From Megamonas sp. UBA1796 (GTDB lineage: Bacteria > Bacillota > Negativicutes > Selenomonadales > Selenomonadaceae): a stretch of 64,000 nt of DNA. The notes below the pieces were generated by a model. It worked only from the letters and a program-made list of their open reading frames with translations. It was not told the DNA's origin and searched no databases. The stretch lies in the NCBI GenBank assembly GCA_002319795.1, contig DCFU01000013.1, forward strand, positions 49,243-113,242. Direction: 5' to 3'. Positions 9,520 to 17,531 of the stretch are shown here, piece by piece; the stretch's first letter is position 1, and each line of letters begins with the position of its first letter. A program made the translations under genes and the position numbers.

Positions 9520-10719
9520 ATGTATTTTTTGATTAACTGTCTGGGAATCATCGTATTTCTTGCTATTGGGGTCCTTTGTTCAAAAAAGCGCAAGGAAATT
9601 CATTGGCGCTCGGTGGGAACGCTGTTAGTACTCAATATCTTCATTGCCTGGTTCCTTACACAATTCTCGATTGGTCGTGAGATTGTACGCGGAGCAGCCG
9701 AGGGCTTTGCATGGCTCGTAAGTGTTGCGTATGACGGTATCGCCTTTGCTTTTCCGGATTGGGTACATGTGCCGCAGATGAACTTTTTTACTTCGGCATT
9801 GCTGCCAATCCTGCTCGTTGTGCCAATGTTCGATATCCTTACCTATATCGGCGTGCTGCCCTTTATCATCAAATGGATTGGTAAAGTGCTTGCAATCATC
9901 AGTCATGAGCCGAAGTTTGAATCTTTCTTTGCGATTGAAATGATGTTCCTGGGCAATACGGAGGCTCTGGCGGTTTCCAGCCTCCAGCTACGGGAAATGC
10001 GTGCGGAACGAAATCTTACGCTGGCGATGATGTCCATGAGCTGCGTGACGGCTGCCCTCATCGGCGTGTATACGAAGATGATGCCGGCGGAATTTATTCT
10101 TACGGCAGTGCCGCTTAACGTCGTTAATGCGCTTATTGTAACGAACATCCTGCATCCGGTCACTGTCACGGAGGAGGAGGATACTGTAGCCAGAATTGGT
10201 GGTGCCAATAAAGAAAAGGAACCGTTCTTTTCATTCCTGGGCAATTCTATTCTCGGCGCTGGCCGGCTCATACTCATCATTGCTGCCAATGTTATCGCAT
10301 TTGTAGCGCTCGCAGCGCTTATTGATAAGCTGTTGGTGCTGATTCATCCGGCGATTACGCTGGAGAATATTCTTGGTTGCATTATGTTCCCGTTTGCCTG
10401 GCTCATGGGGCTGTCAACGGGAGAGGCTTTCCAGTTTGCCCAGTATATGGGGACGAAACTAGTGACGAATGAGTTTGTCGTAATGCTCAATGTCGGTCCG
10501 ATTCTTGATACTTTCAGCCGTCATTTACAGGGTACGCTTACGATCTTCATTACGTCCTTCGCGAATTTCTCGACGCTCGGCATGATTATTGGCTGTTTTA
10601 AAGGAATGGTTGATAACAGTAAAAATGAGCTTATTTCGCGCAATGTACTGTATATGCTGCTGTCTGGTATTCTGGTTTCCCTGCTTTCTGCGGGAATTGC
10701 CGGACTCTTTATCTGGTAA
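9520..10719 (+). CDS. nupC: Concentrative nucleoside transporter (NupC/CNT family)
   Basis: 399-aa membrane protein importing nucleosides by cation symport. CNT features seen: ESFFAIEMMFLGNTEALAV, FAWLMGLSTGEAFQFAQYMGTKLVTNEF split over the two helical hairpin regions, and TSFANFSTLGMIIGCFKG. Start ATG 9520 is preceded by GGGGGAGAG; the ATG at 9505 lies upstream of that site. It is the last gene of the salvage block and ends at a strong terminator, supporting the reading that the block turns extracellular nucleotides into bases and pentose phosphate. Confidence 0.93.
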   Translation: MYFLINCLGIIVFLAIGVLCSKKRKEIHWRSVGTLLVLNIFIAWFLTQFSIGREIVRGAAEGFAWLVSVAYDGIAFAFPDWVHVPQMNFFTSALLPILLVVPMFDILTYIGVLPFIIKWIGKVLAIISHEPKFESFFAIEMMFLGNTEALAVSSLQLREMRAERNLTLAMMSMSCVTAALIGVYTKMMPAEFILTAVPLNVVNALIVTNILHPVTVTEEEDTVARIGGANKEKEPFFSFLGNSILGAGRLILIIAANVIAFVALAALIDKLLVLIHPAITLENILGCIMFPFAWLMGLSTGEAFQFAQYMGTKLVTNEFVVMLNVGPILDTFSRHLQGTLTIFITSFANFSTLGMIIGCFKGMVDNSKNELISRNVLYMLLSGILVSLLSAGIAGLFIW

Positions 10720-10728
10720 GTAAAAAAA

Positions 10729-10757
10729 TGACAGGCTCCGGTAGCTGGAGCCTGTCA
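10729..10757. terminator. Bidirectional terminator between nupC and crp-family gene
   Basis: Perfect arms TGACAGGCTCC and GGAGCCTGTCA with an A run on one side and a short A tract on the other, between convergent genes. Confidence 0.85.
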
Positions 10758-10769
10758 AAAATGCGATAT

Positions 10770-11444
10770 TTATTTCTGTGATAATGTGGTAACAGCTTCA
10801 TACAACTTTTGCCGCTGTGCAGGATTGATGGTAATTTTGCCGTGCAGCAAAGTTATGAAACCGGCTGCTTTAAGCTCGTTCGCACAGCGGTTGACGGTTT
10901 TAATGCTAGTGCCGATTTCGTCGGCAATCTGCTGGCGTCCCTTGTGCAGGATGAATTTCGTACTGCCCGAGGCAGAACTTCCATAGATTTGCAGCAGGTA
11001 GGATTCCATTTTCTGGAGTGCAGGAATAAATTTTATCGTACCATTGTTGTTCGAGGTTGGGTAGAATTTTGCTGCGACAAGCCTGGCCATCAGGAGAGCA
11101 AGTTCAACATCGCCGCGCAGCCAGTTTAAAAATGTTTCTGCCGGAAGCGATAAAATCCTGCAGGCGGTAATGGCTTCTACGGTAGCGGCACTGCGTGACT
11201 GCCCGGCAAGTATTTCCACTTCACCGATGAGGCTGGGGGGGCCGAATTCGGCAAAGCTGTAGCGGTGCCCGTTGATGAAATCATTGCTTACGCGTACGAA
11301 ACCCTGCAGCAGAATGTAGACATGTGATACTTCGCTTCCCTTGAGTAATATGGTTTCTGCAGGTGCAATGCTTTTTTGGATTACATGACGCCGGATGCAC
11401 TCTGGCAATGTGGCGATGGCATCGGATAATTGCATGGGCAGCAT
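10770..11444 (-). CDS. Crp/Fnr-family transcriptional regulator
   Basis: 224 aa. N-terminal cyclic-nucleotide-binding-type beta barrel (ILLQGFVRVS, LIGEVEILAG) and C-terminal helix-turn-helix (QQIADEIGTSIKTVNRCANELKAAGFI). No N-terminal cysteine cluster is present, so it is not a classic Fnr iron-sulfur sensor; the GE-x6-R/S cyclic AMP site is not convincing either. Ligand unknown. Downstream on the same strand of cycA but separated by a strong terminator, so likely its own transcript. Confidence 0.88.
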   Translation of the reverse strand: MLPMQLSDAIATLPECIRRHVIQKSIAPAETILLKGSEVSHVYILLQGFVRVSNDFINGHRYSFAEFGPPSLIGEVEILAGQSRSAATVEAITACRILSLPAETFLNWLRGDVELALLMARLVAAKFYPTSNNNGTIKFIPALQKMESYLLQIYGSSASGSTKFILHKGRQQIADEIGTSIKTVNRCANELKAAGFITLLHGKITINPAQRQKLYEAVTTLSQK

Positions 11445-11522
11445 CTTCCTTATATGATATTTCTTTTATTCTAACGGGTATTCTTATAAAATACAATAAA
11501 GAGTATTTTTGCTTTCTATAAC

Positions 11523-11561
11523 AAAAAGGGATACGGCCCAAACAGGCTGTATCCCTTTTTC
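11523..11561 (-). terminator. Terminator after cycA
   Basis: AAAAAGGGATACGGCC and AGGCTGTATCCCTTTTT arms. Near-perfect stem with A/T tracts on both sides, so it can work in either direction. Confidence 0.85.
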
Positions 11562-11574
11562 GTTAACAGTTTCC

Positions 11575-12951
11575 TTAATTTGTTGATTCAGCAATACGTT
11601 CTTTGTGCCGGACAACGCAGAATTTGTAAAGCACTGCCAGCAGGATGAACCATACCGGTGTTACGAACAGGGCCACACGGGTTTCGGCGTTCAGAGCCAA
11701 AACTACGAGTACAAAAGCAAAGAAAGCCAGGATGATGTAGTTGATTACCGGATAAAGAGGCATCCGGAATGGATTCTTTGCTGCTTCCGCAGGTTTTGTC
11801 TGGCGATACTTCAAATGGCAGAGAACCATCATGGCCCAAATGAAAATGAAGCAAAAGGTCGAAATGCTCGTGATGAGTACGAAGACGCTTTCCGGCATGA
11901 TGTAGTTGAGTATAACAGAGAGGAAGATGACTGCGGCAGAAAACAGTGTGGCACGTGAGGGTACATGGCTCGCGGTAAGATTCTTCATGGATGCCGGAGC
12001 ATTGCCTTCTCTGGCCAGTGAATAGACCATGCGGCTCGTACTGAATATGCCGCTGTTGCAGGCTGATGCAGCGGCTGTGAGCACGACGAAATTTACGATA
12101 CTCGCTGCCGCGGCGATGCCCATGGCGGCAAATACCTGTACAAACGGGCTCTTATCCGGACTTACAGCGTTCCAGGGATAAATGCTCATGATAATGCCCA
12201 AAGCACCAATATAGAAAATGATTACGCGGATCGGAATGTTATTGATGGCCTGCGGGATAACATGTGCCGGATTCTCCGTTTCTCCAGCGGTAAGTCCGAC
12301 AAGCTCGATGCCAGTAAAGGCAAATACTGCCATCTGGAAGGAAAGGACAAAGCCGGTAATGCCGTTCGGGAACCAGCCGCCGTGGCTCCAGAGGTTTGTG
12401 AAACTGGAAACGTTGATATCGGTAGAGAAGCCCTGGATGATCATCAGAGTACCGATGCCGATCAGGGACAGAATCGCGATAACCTTAATAAGAGCAAACC
12501 AGAATTCCATTTCACCAAAATGCTTCACAGCGGTGAGGTTCATGACAAGCAGAACCACAAGCACAATAAAGCTTGGAACCCATTGCGGGATTCCTGGGAG
12601 CCAGTACTGGATATAAAGGCCAGCTGCTGTAAGGTCAGCCATGGCAAGTGATATCCAGCAGAACCAATAGGTCCAGCCGGTGATGAATGCAGCCTTCTCA
12701 CCAAAATATTCATAGACAAAATCAACGAATGAATGATAGTTCAAATTTGAAAGCAACACCTCACCTAAAGCACGCATGACAAAGAAACATAAGACGCCGG
12801 TAATTAAGTAAGCAAGCAGAATCGATGGCCCTGCCAGATGAATCGAACGACCGGAGCCCAGAAAGAGTCCTGTGCCGATTGCGCCGCCGATGGCTAATAG
12901 CTGTACGTGGCGATTCTTTAAACCTCTTGATAAATTTTGATCTTCTTCCAT
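11575..12951 (-). CDS. cycA: Glycine/D-alanine/D-serine permease, CycA-like (APC superfamily)
   Basis: 458-aa, 12-helix amino acid permease. It matches CycA along its length: NRHVQLLAIGGAIGTGLFLG (helix 1), MRALGE, GWTYWFCW, FGEMEFWFA. The CycA assignment is strengthened by a tandem glycine riboswitch in its leader, which directly ties expression to glycine. Transports small neutral amino acids across the cytoplasmic membrane. Sits alone between terminators. The permease at 41665 is a diverged relative without such a leader. Confidence 0.92.
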   Translation of the reverse strand: MEEDQNLSRGLKNRHVQLLAIGGAIGTGLFLGSGRSIHLAGPSILLAYLITGVLCFFVMRALGEVLLSNLNYHSFVDFVYEYFGEKAAFITGWTYWFCWISLAMADLTAAGLYIQYWLPGIPQWVPSFIVLVVLLVMNLTAVKHFGEMEFWFALIKVIAILSLIGIGTLMIIQGFSTDINVSSFTNLWSHGGWFPNGITGFVLSFQMAVFAFTGIELVGLTAGETENPAHVIPQAINNIPIRVIIFYIGALGIIMSIYPWNAVSPDKSPFVQVFAAMGIAAAASIVNFVVLTAAASACNSGIFSTSRMVYSLAREGNAPASMKNLTASHVPSRATLFSAAVIFLSVILNYIMPESVFVLITSISTFCFIFIWAMMVLCHLKYRQTKPAEAAKNPFRMPLYPVINYIILAFFAFVLVVLALNAETRVALFVTPVWFILLAVLYKFCVVRHKERIAESTN

Positions 12952-12998
12952 ATAAATACACCCTTCCTATAACCCCTGGAAATGCTTCATAGAAACAT

Positions 12999-13028
12999 AA
13001 AAAGAGGCCAAATATAGAATTCGGCCTC
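12999..13028 (-). terminator. Expression-platform terminator of the glycine riboswitch
   Basis: On the minus strand GAGGCCGAA and TTTGGCCTC arms followed by TTTTTATG, 30-odd bases after aptamer 2 and before the cycA start. This is the attenuator that the riboswitch would control. Confidence 0.85.
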
Positions 13029-13055
13029 AAAAATATCAAAATAGCTGTAAACAGC

Positions 13056-13206
13056 TGCTCTGTCCTTTTACCTGAGAGATTCACTGATATTACTATATCA
13101 GCTTGCTCCTTCGGTGCTCTATTGAGGCTCTCCAGAGGTTCGTCCAATAATGGTCCTTTTGCCTGAAAGTATAACATCTTCGGCGGATTCAAAAATCGCT
13201 CTCCCA
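13056..13206 (-). promoter_or_regulatory. Tandem glycine riboswitch upstream of cycA
   Basis: Read on the minus strand, aptamer 1 has GGGAGAG, GCCGAAG, TTTCAGGCAAAAGGACC. After a short linker aptamer 2 has CTCTGGAGAG, CACCGAAGGAGCAA, then CTCTCAGGTAAAAGGACAGAG split by a variable P3 hairpin (GATATAGTAATATC). These are the conserved glycine aptamer cores. Aptamer 1 has a very short P3. The linker is A/T rich and short, as in cooperative tandem switches. With an importer downstream, shutting expression off when glycine is high is expected, but the sequence alone does not settle the direction. Confidence 0.93.
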
Positions 13207-13251
13207 TTATCTTCATACGAAATCCTTTATGAAATTATTAATACGAAGTAT

Positions 13252-13280
13252 AATTTATCATTTATTCAGCGAAATGTCAA
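13252..13280 (-). promoter_or_regulatory. Promoter of the riboswitch-cycA transcript
   Basis: Minus-strand TTGACA (13275-13280), 17-base spacer, TAAATT (13252-13257), about 45 bases upstream of aptamer 1. A perfect inverted repeat ATACATAA-N5-TTATGTAT (13289-13309) lies just upstream of the -35 box and could bind a regulator. Confidence 0.65.
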
Positions 13281-13473
13281 CATGAAATATACATAACTGT
13301 ATTATGTATGCACATGTAATAAAACATGCAGTAAAACCGGACATGTGTTTTATAGGGCGGTATATTCTTTGTACAATATGGATTTTCATATTATCACGGT
13401 GCTCTTTTGAAGACAGCGCGGAGAATGCTCAAAGTTATATTCTGCAAACTTTGTAAAAAGACTGAAAACGGCA

Positions 13474-13541
13474 TTGACATTTCTCTCCGGAAAAAGTATT
13501 ATGCTATTAAACGAATATATAAAGAATAATTCATTTAATAG
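13474..13541 (+). promoter_or_regulatory. abgA promoter with inverted repeat at the start site
   Basis: TTGACA (13474-13479), 17 bases, TATTAT (13497-13502). Immediately downstream are 13-base arms CTATTAAACGAAT (13504-13516) and ATTCATTTAATAG (13529-13541), 12 of 13 matching, covering the predicted transcription start. This placement fits a repressor site, perhaps for the regulator encoded at 16205. Confidence 0.7.
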
Positions 13542-13562
13542 AAGACCAGAGGAGAGATTTTC

Positions 13563-14867
13563 ATGGATTTAGACAAAAAAATTGCTCAATTCGTACAAGA
13601 TTTGGAGGAGAAGACTACAAAACGCCGTCGTGATCTGCATCACTATCCGGAAACCGGCTGGACGGAATTCCGTACGGCCGCTATCGTGATCGGGCAGTTG
13701 CGCGATCTTGGTTATGAGGTGAGCTTTGGTAAGGATGTTCTGGTGGATGGGGAGTGCATGGGAGTGCCGTCCGCCAAGGTGCTCGAAGCACAGATGGAGC
13801 GCGCGATATCCCAAGGGGCAGACCCTGCACTCGTAAAAGAGATGGCTGGGGGGCGGACAGGTGTCGTTGGCGTGATGGATTTTGGCAGACCCGGCAAAAC
13901 GGTTGCGCTGCGTTTCGACATGGATTGCAATGATATCGTGGAAGCCGCAGATGAGAAGCACCGTCCCTTCCGGGAAGGCTTTGCCTCGGTCAATCGCGGC
14001 TGCATGCATGCCTGCGGCCATGACGGGCATACATCCGCCGGTTTGGCGGTCGCAGAGATTCTGGCGCAACTGAAGGATGAGCTCTGCGGCAGGGTAAAAT
14101 TTATTTTCCAGCCGGCGGAGGAAGGTGTACGCGGAGCGCGGGGCATGGCCGCCAAAGGAATTGTTGATGATGTTGATTTCCTGTTGGGGGCGCATCTGAT
14201 GCGTCCGAAGGTGGGGTATCTCGGCTACGATGTACAGGGCTTTTTGGCAACGAGCAAATTCGATGCAGATTTTACGGGTGTTCCAGTGCATGCAGGCTCC
14301 TATCCGGAGAAAGGAAAAAATGCGCTTCTGGCAGCGGCCAATGCGGCCATTAATCTTCAGGCTATCACACGCCATAGCGAGGGGAGTACGCGTGTAAATG
14401 TCGGTGTACTCAATGCCGGAACGGGACGCAATGTGGTCCCGGCCAATGCGCATATGGAGGTAGAGACGCGCGGTGCATCATCGGCCATCAATGCTTATAT
14501 GTATGGGCGTGCGCAGCAGATTATCCTTGGTGCGGCGCAGATGTACGATGTGGAAGTAAAGCTGACGCAGACAGGCGGTGCGGCGAGCGGCAACAATTCA
14601 CCAGAGCTTTCGGCGTATATCCGGAAGGTTGCCGAACGTCTGGACATTTTCGATACGCTTGATACCTTGCGTGATATCGGCGGCAGCGAGGATTGTTCCT
14701 ATTTTATGGAGCGGGTGCAGAAGCATGGCGGACAGGCGGCATACCTTATTATCGGCGGTTCGCTTGCAGCGGTAAACCATAATTTGTATTTTGATTTTGA
14801 TGAGCATGCACTCACGCTTGAAGCACAACTTCTGGCAACAGCGACAAGCGGCTTGTTGAAAGAATAA
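13563..14867 (+). CDS. abgA: M20-family amidohydrolase, AbgA-like
   Basis: 434 aa, the length of E. coli AbgA, and matching it throughout: RRDLHHYPETGWTEFRTA, FRFDMD-type metal region (LRFDMDCND), the zinc site MHACGHDGHT, the catalytic FQPAEEG, VNVGVLNAGTGRNVVP and the late GGSEDCSYF metal ligand. AbgA with AbgB cleaves p-aminobenzoyl-glutamate, but no abgB-like partner is here, so the natural amide substrate is open. GAGGAGAG precedes the ATG. It is followed 19 bases later by a DcuC-like carrier, then a regulator and a lyase, suggesting uptake and stepwise breakdown of one compound. Confidence 0.85.
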   Translation: MDLDKKIAQFVQDLEEKTTKRRRDLHHYPETGWTEFRTAAIVIGQLRDLGYEVSFGKDVLVDGECMGVPSAKVLEAQMERAISQGADPALVKEMAGGRTGVVGVMDFGRPGKTVALRFDMDCNDIVEAADEKHRPFREGFASVNRGCMHACGHDGHTSAGLAVAEILAQLKDELCGRVKFIFQPAEEGVRGARGMAAKGIVDDVDFLLGAHLMRPKVGYLGYDVQGFLATSKFDADFTGVPVHAGSYPEKGKNALLAAANAAINLQAITRHSEGSTRVNVGVLNAGTGRNVVPANAHMEVETRGASSAINAYMYGRAQQIILGAAQMYDVEVKLTQTGGAASGNNSPELSAYIRKVAERLDIFDTLDTLRDIGGSEDCSYFMERVQKHGGQAAYLIIGGSLAAVNHNLYFDFDEHALTLEAQLLATATSGLLKE

Positions 14868-14886
14868 ATGTATAGGAGAGAAAATC

Positions 14887-16140
14887 ATGATTTTTGCAGG
14901 TGTTCTTATCGTTATTGCCACGTTTTACGCCATTGTGAAAAAATTTGAAACGCGGCTGGTGCTCCTGGGGTCCGGTATACTTATGGCATGTATCGGCGGC
15001 AAGCCTATGCCGGCAGTTGATGCCTTTGGCACAGCACTGGTCGATCCTTCGCTGACGCCAATCATCTGCCTGACCATGGGATTCAGTTTTGTGCTGGATT
15101 ACACGGGCTGCAGTGCGAATCTGGTATCACTTATCACCGGCTGGCTCAAAAAGATGAAGCTGATCCTTATTCCGGCAACGGTCATTCTCGTATGGTTCAT
15201 GAACATTGCGCTCATCAGTGCTTCCGGACTCGCGGCAGCCGTGGGGGCGATTCTTATCCCAACGCTTATTCGGGCGGGAGTCCATCCGGCTATGGCTGCA
15301 AGTACGGTGCTTTTGGGAACCTGGGGCTCGAGTGTCAGCCCAGGGAGCCCTTTTGTCGTTCAAGTCGCAGCGCTTGCGCAGACCGATGTTATGTCGGTCA
15401 TCCTTCCCTTTGCACCCAAGGTTTTTATCTGTGTGCTTATAACAAGTGTACTGCTTACGATGATTGCTTTTGCTAAAAAAGAAAATTCGACAGTCACTGA
15501 GGCAGCTGCAGGAGAAGAGAATGAGGCGAAGAAAATCAATTACTTTTATGCGGTTATCCCCGTCGTTCCAATCGTGCTGTTAATCATTTCCAGTCCGGTT
15601 GTGGGTTGGATACCGCAAATTTCAATTGTCAATGCGATGCTGTTAGGTACAGCACTGTGTCTGGCTGCAACACGGCCTGATCTTAAGGAGTTTGCCGCAC
15701 GCTACTTCAAGGGTGCTGGTGCGGGCTTCAGTGATATTGTCTGCCTTATTGCGGCGGCGGCAGTATTTATTCAGGGAATGAATGTCATAGGCCTTACGGA
15801 TTTTCTTATTGCCGGCATGAGCAACTCGGCTTCTATAGCAAAGATTTCAGCCGTTTTCGGACCGTTTCTTCTTGCGGCGATTTCGGGCTCCGGTAATGCA
15901 GCGGTATTGGCGTTCAATGGCACGGTTACGCCGCATGCTGCGTCCTTCGGACTCAATATTGGCGATATGGGTTCTGCGGTACAGGCTGCGGGTATGCTGG
16001 GGCGCTGTATGTCGCCTGTGGCTGGTGTGACGATCATTTGTGCCAAGCTGGCGGGCGTGAGTCCAATGGAACTGGCTAAAAGGAACGCGATTCCCTGTAT
16101 TGTTGCCGGTATTGCGATGATCGTGCTTGTTCTGCTCTAA
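14887..16140 (+). CDS. DcuC-family anaerobic C4-dicarboxylate carrier homologue
   Basis: 417-aa integral membrane protein with about 12 hydrophobic segments. Features of the DcuC/YfcC-like anion transporter group include GFSFVLDYTGCSANL, GTWGSSVSPGSPFV and ISGSGNAAVLAFN. DcuC proteins move succinate, fumarate or related anions, often as exchangers. Position directly after abgA and before a fumarase-superfamily lyase suggests it imports the substrate of the unit, possibly in exchange for a released dicarboxylate. Exact substrate is not readable. GGAGAG precedes the start. Confidence 0.8.
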   Translation: MIFAGVLIVIATFYAIVKKFETRLVLLGSGILMACIGGKPMPAVDAFGTALVDPSLTPIICLTMGFSFVLDYTGCSANLVSLITGWLKKMKLILIPATVILVWFMNIALISASGLAAAVGAILIPTLIRAGVHPAMAASTVLLGTWGSSVSPGSPFVVQVAALAQTDVMSVILPFAPKVFICVLITSVLLTMIAFAKKENSTVTEAAAGEENEAKKINYFYAVIPVVPIVLLIISSPVVGWIPQISIVNAMLLGTALCLAATRPDLKEFAARYFKGAGAGFSDIVCLIAAAAVFIQGMNVIGLTDFLIAGMSNSASIAKISAVFGPFLLAAISGSGNAAVLAFNGTVTPHAASFGLNIGDMGSAVQAAGMLGRCMSPVAGVTIICAKLAGVSPMELAKRNAIPCIVAGIAMIVLVLL

Positions 16141-16204
16141 TAAGCAGGAAATTGTTGGATGGTGGGGGAATTATACGGGTAGACCATATAAAGGAGCAGG
16201 AAAA

Positions 16205-17512
16205 ATGCTTAGAATAGGTATTATCAGTTCATCCATTACCACTGCACAACGTACGATACAGCTGGCAGAGAACATGCTGGACAGAAACACGCACAAATAT
16301 AAATTCTTTGTATATAATAGTCTACAGGAAATAAAAAATATCCTGGCTGGGCATGTCGGAGATATCGACGGCTGGCTTTTTACCGGACCTAACCCATATT
16401 ATGCTGTCAAACCGTATCTGGAAACGGAAGATAATGTGGCATATGGTGCGACAACGGGGATTGAAGTTTATAAATATTTATTGGAATATCTGTACGAGAC
16501 ACGCAGAGAAAAGCTGCGTGTTTCTATCGACTGTCCGGAGCAGGAGGGCGATCCCTTTCGGGATGCACTGGCTATCGTGGATATTCCAATAGATGAGATT
16601 TATTTTCAAAATTATAGTATCCCTTATGATCTGGCGGCAATCGTAGCGAAGCATGAAGCACTTTGGCGGGCAAAGCAGGTGGATATCGTTTTTACTACCC
16701 TGCACGTTGTCCAGCTCGAGATGGAGAAACAGCAGATCCCCTGCAAACGCATTGAAGTCAGCCGTGCTGCGAGGCGGCAGGCTATCAGCCTTTTGGAACA
16801 AAAACTTACAGGACTTTATTTCCGCAACAGCCAACTGGGTATGTTATGTATAGAAATCAGGGATTATGATGAGTTCGTGAGTCGGGCCGGCAACTATTAC
16901 AAGGTACAAAAGCTGGAACTTGTGCTGAAGGAACGTATGCTGGACTTCTGCCAAAAAATTGATGGTTATCTGGCGGAAAAAAGCAATGGGCACTATGAGA
17001 TCTTTGCCTCACGAGGGCTTATCGAAAAATATGCGGGTGAGCTGCGAAGCTTCATAGAGGAGCTTCAGCTCAGTCAGAATATCGAGTTTCTTGGCGGAAT
17101 CGGACTCGCAGCTACGGTATTCAATGCGCAGCTTAATGCGCATAAGGCTTTGGCGAATGGGCGACGTGAAAACAAGCAGCTGATCATTGTGGCTGACGAG
17201 GGAAGAATCATAGAGGAATTTGGTACAGTGGATGAACTGCGTTATCGGGCGGAAACAGAGGAACCATTGCTTACGGCTAAGCTCAGGGAAGCCAGCGTTG
17301 GCATCCAGACGTATAATCGTATTGCTTTTATTTTGCGCAAGATGGGCTGGGCCACATTTTCGGCGGCGCAGCTTGCGCAACAACTGAATGTTACGAGCCG
17401 CAATATCCAGCGGATACTTGTGGGACTCAAAAAGGCGGGACTTATCAAGGAGGCAGGCCAGGAAACGCTTAGTCGGCGGGGCCGGCCAACTAAGATGTAT
17501 CGCTTCCCGTAA
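16205..17512 (+). CDS. Three-part transcriptional regulator of unrecognised family
   Basis: 435 aa from ATG 16205, which follows AAAGGAGCAGG; an in-frame extension to 16127 overlaps the carrier gene. Three regions: residues 1-210, soluble alpha/beta, starting MLRIGIISSSITTAQ like a receiver or ligand sensor (PrpR-N-like order of elements); residues 215-350, LCIEIRDYDEFVSRAG...GGIGLAATVFNAQLNAHKA, resembling a degenerate nucleotide-cyclase/GGDEF fold without a GGDEF signature; residues 365-435, a winged helix (FSAAQLAQQLNVTSRNIQRILVG-type turn) ending RRGRPTKMYRF. It lies inside the abgA operon and is probably its local regulator. The domain guesses are from pattern only. Confidence 0.6.
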   Translation: MLRIGIISSSITTAQRTIQLAENMLDRNTHKYKFFVYNSLQEIKNILAGHVGDIDGWLFTGPNPYYAVKPYLETEDNVAYGATTGIEVYKYLLEYLYETRREKLRVSIDCPEQEGDPFRDALAIVDIPIDEIYFQNYSIPYDLAAIVAKHEALWRAKQVDIVFTTLHVVQLEMEKQQIPCKRIEVSRAARRQAISLLEQKLTGLYFRNSQLGMLCIEIRDYDEFVSRAGNYYKVQKLELVLKERMLDFCQKIDGYLAEKSNGHYEIFASRGLIEKYAGELRSFIEELQLSQNIEFLGGIGLAATVFNAQLNAHKALANGRRENKQLIIVADEGRIIEEFGTVDELRYRAETEEPLLTAKLREASVGIQTYNRIAFILRKMGWATFSAAQLAQQLNVTSRNIQRILVGLKKAGLIKEAGQETLSRRGRPTKMYRFP

Positions 17513-17531
17513 AAAGGAAAAGGTGATTTTT

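Noticed and set aside
13569..14453. Long open frame antisense to abgA (and similar long antisense frames under pdp, glmE and the threonine dehydratase gene)
   Set aside because: Explained by codon bias of the strongly supported sense genes; no start signals or family motifs.
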